Shown: positions 7,530 to 10,995 of the stretch, one piece after another
Numbering within the stretch: the stretch's first letter is position 1
How the letters are laid out: each line of letters opens with the position of its first letter
Assembly: GCA_964625865.1 (NCBI GenBank)
Contig: CAZVEV010000207.1
Coordinates: 1-10,995, forward strand
Source: CAZVEV01 sp964625865
GTDB taxonomy: Bacteria; Planctomycetota; Phycisphaerae; SM23-33
DNA: 10,995 bases
Direction: 5' to 3'
Notes under the pieces: generated by a model
Database searches by the model: none
Seen by the model: the letters and a program-made list of their open reading frames with translations, nothing else
Told to the model about the DNA's origin: nothing
Translations under genes and position numbers: made by a program

Positions 7530-10500
7530 CTACTTCGGGGCCGTCACGGGCAACCGCGCCGCCCACGCCGTTCCGCGACGGAACAACTCGCCCACGCTGG
7601 GGGCTTCGAACGCCTTGACGTCATGTCCGAGCGGGCAGTGAAAGACCCTCCCCTTGCCATACTGGAGAACGAACGCCATCGGATACAGCTTCTTGTCAAC
7701 CTTCGAGCGGGAATGGGCGAGCACCTCGATCGGCGTCTTGCCGTCGAGGCAGGTATACAACTCGTCGTCGGTCTTGAAGTCCTTCATGCCCTTGGTAATC
7801 GGGTGGTCCTTACGGACGATCTCGACAGTGAACGGACCCCGTGGATCATGGCCTCGCATCTTGGGGTTCCAGACCCGCCCGGCGATCTTGACGAACTCAT
7901 CCCAGCCCTGCCATGCCCCGCAGGCAAAGTGGACGAGAACCACGCCCCCACCGCCGGCAACGAACTTCATGAAGTTCGGCCGCACCGCCACCCAGGCCCC
8001 CGGCTTCTCGTAGTCCTTGAAGTGCATCACGACGACGTCATACTTATGCAGCGTCTGCGAAGCCAGTTGGTGAGGGTCGGCTACGACCCGGACCTCAAAC
8101 CGCGTGTCCTTCGCGAGCAGCCCCTTGAGCACGGGCGTGGTCAACTGCCACTTGTGTCCCTTGTAATCCACGCCGGTGACGATCAGCACGTTGGTCTTGG
8201 CCGCGTCGGTGGGAACGGGCATGACCATGGGCAGCTTCGTCGCCGGCACCGCTTGCGGCTTCGCAGTTTTCCGTCGTGGTTTCGGCGCTGCGGTGGGGGT
8301 AACCGCGGTCTTGACCACCATCCCGGCGGGTACCTCCATCAGCCAGACCTCGCCGACGACGACGTTGGCCCCGCCGGCACGGCGGAACGACAGGCGAAGC
8401 TGCCCCTTGCTCGACAGCGCCTTGGGAATCGCCACGACGATCTCGGCCGCCTTCTTCCCGCCGGCGCTGAAACTCGGCAGCCGGGTAGGCTTGAGCAACT
8501 GCGTCGCCTTGCCCGAGCCCGCCGACGCCCACACCGACGCGGCGCGGTCGTTATGATCGTAATCCCACCAACTGAAGCCCAGGGCGTACTGCTTGCTCGT
8601 GGTCAGCCCGCTGACGGCGAAGGCAACCTCCGTCGCATCAAACGCGATCGTCCCCGCCGGCGTGCCGCCCGAGCCCGACCAGACAAACGGGGCGCCGCTG
8701 AGCAGCTTGATCGTCGCCCCCCCGCCGCTGGCCTGCCCCGCCGGGCCGCAGTCCAGATACGCCAGCATGCGCCCGCCCTTGGGCCCGGCCGACGCCAGGT
8801 GCTTCTTTCGCGCCTCGACGGCGGCGGCGTTATAGCTGGCCCGCCCGGAGCCGCCTCGTCTGGGCCTTCGGCGAGCCAGACGCTCAATCGCCGCCAGCTT
8901 GGCCTCGAGGTCCTTGTCCGGCGTGCCCTCGCGCACCTTGGCCACCGCCGCGAGGGCTTGCTTGGGCGACGTCGGCGCGATCCGCGTGGCGATGGCGGCC
9001 ACGGCGTAGGGCGCTTCGGCTTTGACGTCGGCGTCGTCGAGCATGGACAGCGCCATGTCCAGTGACGCCGTTGAGGGCGCCGCTTCGCCCAGTGCAGACA
9101 GCAGCAACCGCTTGCTCGCCGCGGTCTTGATCAGCATGCGGATCTTCGCGAACGCGCCCGCCGGGTCGGCCGACGCGGGTGCCAGCCGCAGGTAGCCGCG
9201 CATCGCCAGAATGCGATGCCGCTTGTCCGCACTGTCGCGGACGACCGCCAGCAGGGGCTCGCACGCCGCCGGCTCGGCCCAGCCGATCAGACACCGCAGC
9301 GCCGCCTCGCGAACGGACGCTTCGGACGAGGCCAGGCGAGCGGTCACCACGCCGAGCGCTTCGTCACCACCGAGGGCCTGCAGCACGCCCAGCAGCGCCG
9401 CGGCAGTCTCGCCCCGGGCGGACTTCAGTGCGGCGAGAACCGGCTTGACCGCGGCCGGCTTGTCGTCGGCGCGCCGAGCCACCGACGCCAGGACGGCCGA
9501 CAAACCCGTACGGTCGGCGTCAGAGGCGGCCGCCAGCAAGGCGACCAGCTTGCCGAACTGAGCCTGTCCACCCAGTCGCATCAGGCCGGCGTACGCCGCG
9601 GCGCGAACGGTCGGCTCGGCGTCGGTAGCCGACGTCAGCAGGGCGGGCACGATCCCGTCGGCGCGCCGGGCAACGGCGGCGGCCATCAACTCAACGCGAA
9701 TGCTCGCCGGGCCCTTGCCCAGTCCGGCGACCAGGGCGGCGTCGGTGGTCTTGCCACCGAGGCGAACGAGGCCCTCCCGCGCCGCGGCGCGAGCCGGGTC
9801 GGCGCCGCTCGCGGCGATCTTCGCCAGCGCGGCGAGGTGCGCAGCGTCCCCGAGCAGCCCGATCGCCTCGATCGCCGCGACCTGGACCGTCGCCTCGTCG
9901 CTGGCGAGCCACGTGGCAACGGCTGGCGCCGCTGCGCGGTCGCCTCGCTGCGCCAAGGCCCCCAGCAACCTCGCGCGTCCGGGCGGACTGATCGTATCGA
10001 GCCGGGCGGTCATTGCGGCGGTTGCCTTGGCGCCCGGCATCGCGGCGATCAGGCTCAGCGCCGGGGCGGCAAGGGGACTGTCCTTGTCATCGAGGAGGGC
10101 CAGCAGTTGCGGCAGCGCCTCGTCGGGGCTGCACCGGGCCAGTCCGCTCAGTCCGGCCCATCGCCAGCGGTCCGGGCGCCCCTTGGCGGTCAGCCCACGG
10201 TAGATCGTCGCGGCCGACTTGGCGTCGCCGGCTTCGGCGCGCCGTGCGGCGCACTCCAGCAGCGCGTCCAGCAGGGCAAGTGTGGGCTTCAACTTGCCAT
10301 CGGAAAGCGCGGCCGCGGCATCGGCCGAGCCGATACTGCCCAGCGCCGCGGCGGCCGCGGCGGCGACGGCGGGGTCCTTGTCGGTCAGCAGAGCACGAAG
10401 CGATGCGGTTGCCGCTGCGTCTCGCCGGATGCCGATCGAGTTGATCAGTCCCACTCGCGCGGTCCCCGCAGCCGTCTTCAGCGCGTCGCGCAGGGCGGCG

Positions 10501-10889
10501 TCGGCGGCGGGGCACGCCAGGCGCTGCAGCGCGCCTCGCGCCGGTCCTGAGGTCTTGGGGTTCTTCAGCAGCGGGGTGATCGCCTCGACGGCCGAGGCGT
10601 CGCAGACCAGGGGTGCGTACAGGCACGCGAGGCACTTGGCCTCCGGCGTCGCCGAGTCGCTGCGCAGGACGGCGACCAGGCGAGAGGCCATCGCGGCTTT
10701 GCTCTCGGGGTCGCCGGTGGCGTCGTAGACGGCACGTTCGACGGCCTTGACGACCTTCCGGCTGGTTCCGGGCGCATAGGCGGCGAAGGCGGCGAACGTC
10801 TGGTTGAGCGTCTCGGCCCGTGCGGTGCCCGCGGAAACCAGCAGGCACGCCAGAACGGTCATCACGATCACGAAACGAGTACGATTCAT
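7530..10889 (-). CDS. Exported HEAT-repeat / jelly-roll / ThuA-domain fusion protein
   Basis: An 1119-residue protein with a Sec signal peptide (MNRTRFVIVMTVLACLLVSA, then GTARA, cleavage probable after Ala25). Residues about 30-670 are Ala-rich helical HEAT-type repeats; at least six units are recognisable, e.g. around 160-195, 325-360, 415-450 and 510-550. Residues about 705-853 (YLDCGPAG to VWLMEV) look like an all-beta, malectin/carbohydrate-binding-like domain. A Pro/Lys/Ala linker (854-897) leads to a ThuA-like domain (898-1115) with class I glutamine-amidotransferase-type fold, showing VLIVTGVDYKGHKW (901-914), LVHFACGAW (985-993), RGHD (1012-1015), HPITKGM (1029-1035) and DDELY (1041-1045). 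ThuA is linked to keto-sugar metabolism in rhizobial trehalose use; its role here is unproven. The ATG at 10889 is chosen because AAGGG lies 6 nt upstream (10896-10900) and the signal peptide follows. First gene of the visible operon. Confidence 0.88.
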   Translation of the reverse strand: MNRTRFVIVMTVLACLLVSAGTARAETLNQTFAAFAAYAPGTSRKVVKAVERAVYDATGDPESKAAMASRLVAVLRSDSATPEAKCLACLYAPLVCDASAVEAITPLLKNPKTSGPARGALQRLACPAADAALRDALKTAAGTARVGLINSIGIRRDAAATASLRALLTDKDPAVAAAAAAALGSIGSADAAAALSDGKLKPTLALLDALLECAARRAEAGDAKSAATIYRGLTAKGRPDRWRWAGLSGLARCSPDEALPQLLALLDDKDSPLAAPALSLIAAMPGAKATAAMTARLDTISPPGRARLLGALAQRGDRAAAPAVATWLASDEATVQVAAIEAIGLLGDAAHLAALAKIAASGADPARAAAREGLVRLGGKTTDAALVAGLGKGPASIRVELMAAAVARRADGIVPALLTSATDAEPTVRAAAYAGLMRLGGQAQFGKLVALLAAASDADRTGLSAVLASVARRADDKPAAVKPVLAALKSARGETAAALLGVLQALGGDEALGVVTARLASSEASVREAALRCLIGWAEPAACEPLLAVVRDSADKRHRILAMRGYLRLAPASADPAGAFAKIRMLIKTAASKRLLLSALGEAAPSTASLDMALSMLDDADVKAEAPYAVAAIATRIAPTSPKQALAAVAKVREGTPDKDLEAKLAAIERLARRRPRRGGSGRASYNAAAVEARKKHLASAGPKGGRMLAYLDCGPAGQASGGGATIKLLSGAPFVWSGSGGTPAGTIAFDATEVAFAVSGLTTSKQYALGFSWWDYDHNDRAASVWASAGSGKATQLLKPTRLPSFSAGGKKAAEIVVAIPKALSSKGQLRLSFRRAGGANVVVGEVWLMEVPAGMVVKTAVTPTAAPKPRRKTAKPQAVPATKLPMVMPVPTDAAKTNVLIVTGVDYKGHKWQLTTPVLKGLLAKDTRFEVRVVADPHQLASQTLHKYDVVVMHFKDYEKPGAWVAVRPNFMKFVAGGGGVVLVHFACGAWQGWDEFVKIAGRVWNPKMRGHDPRGPFTVEIVRKDHPITKGMKDFKTDDELYTCLDGKTPIEVLAHSRSKVDKKLYPMAFVLQYGKGRVFHCPLGHDVKAFEAPSVGELFRRGTAWAARLPVTAPK

Positions 10890-10995
10890 TGTTAGCCCTT
10901 TCCAAGGCAGTACGTCACACGTCATTCACATGCACTAGTCGTTACGTCACCACGGGGCTTGTCCCCGTGGAACGATGATTCGTCACTAGCCGCCG
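10890..10995 (-). promoter_or_regulatory. Leader/promoter region of the operon with repeated CGTCA
   Basis: This is the only gap before the first gene, so the operon promoter probably lies here or just beyond the window. I could not find a convincing -35/-10 pair. The plus strand shows CGTCA at 10913, 10920, 10945 and 10981, and the 8-mer TACGTCAC occurs twice, at 10911 and 10943, 32 bp apart. On the coding strand these read TGACG and could be regulator half-sites. A GGCGGC-TAG on the minus strand at 10994-10988 might be the end of another gene upstream, but too little is visible to say. Confidence 0.35.
10950..10970. repeat. Perfect 8-bp inverted repeat (hairpin)
   Basis: CCACGGGG (10950-10957) and CCCCGTGG (10963-10970) are separated by a 5-nt loop, CTTGT. 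The stem is perfect and strongly GC-rich. No T-run follows on either strand, so a classical Rho-independent terminator is unlikely. It resembles repetitive extragenic palindromes in size and placement, or could be the end of an upstream transcript or a leader hairpin. With one copy in the window, repetition in the genome cannot be shown. Confidence 0.6.

Noticed and set aside
10300..10380. Repetitive GCG/GCC-rich stretch that could look like a tandem repeat.
   Set aside because: It encodes Ala-rich helices of the HEAT region; the repeats are codon-level low complexity, not a DNA repeat array.
7458..10550. Plus-strand frames of 535 and 444 codons opposite the ThuA fusion gene.
   Set aside because: Low-complexity Arg/Gly/Ala/Val translation, antisense to a gene with signal peptide, HEAT repeats and ThuA motifs.
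10950..10970. Rho-independent terminator at the hairpin.
   Set aside because: No run of T follows on either strand, so only a hairpin is reported.

Overview
The window is high-GC DNA carrying one head-to-tail run of genes, all on the minus strand, so it reads from right to left. Three things suggest a Planctomycetota-type (PVC group) bacterium: several twin-arginine (Tat) or Sec-exported proteins together, two formylglycine sulfatases, and a large HEAT-repeat/ThuA fusion protein. This is an inference from gene content; there is no rRNA or marker gene to confirm it.

Layout in transcription order: (1) 10995-10890, a probable promoter/leader region with a perfect 8-bp hairpin and four copies of CGTCA; (2) 10889-7530, a 1119-residue Sec-exported protein with HEAT repeats, a jelly-roll-like domain and a C-terminal ThuA domain; (3) 7459-6527, a Tat-exported aldo/keto reductase with a possible lipobox; (4) 6482-4803, a Tat-exported S1 sulfatase; (5) 4813-1508, a large cytoplasmic glycoside phosphorylase of the GH94/GH149 kind, whose inferred GTG start overlaps the sulfatase end by 11 bp; (6) 1490-126, a second Tat-exported S1 sulfatase; (7) 117-70, a possible 15-codon mini-ORF with a strong ribosome binding site; (8) 60 to beyond base 1, the first 20 codons of another probably exported protein. 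Gaps between the main genes are 70, 44, -11, 17 and 65 bp, which fits one operon. There is no stretch over 300 bp without a gene.

Working model (inference): the sulfatases remove sulfate esters from a glycan outside the cytoplasm. The desulfated beta-glucan-type oligosaccharide is imported, and the phosphorylase cleaves it with phosphate to give a sugar 1-phosphate. The exported aldo/keto reductase and the ThuA protein may handle oxidised (keto) sugars or act at the envelope. No transporter, endo-glycanase, sulfatase-maturing enzyme or regulator is visible here, so the substrate remains unknown. I see no tRNA, rRNA, CRISPR array, insertion sequence or phage gene.
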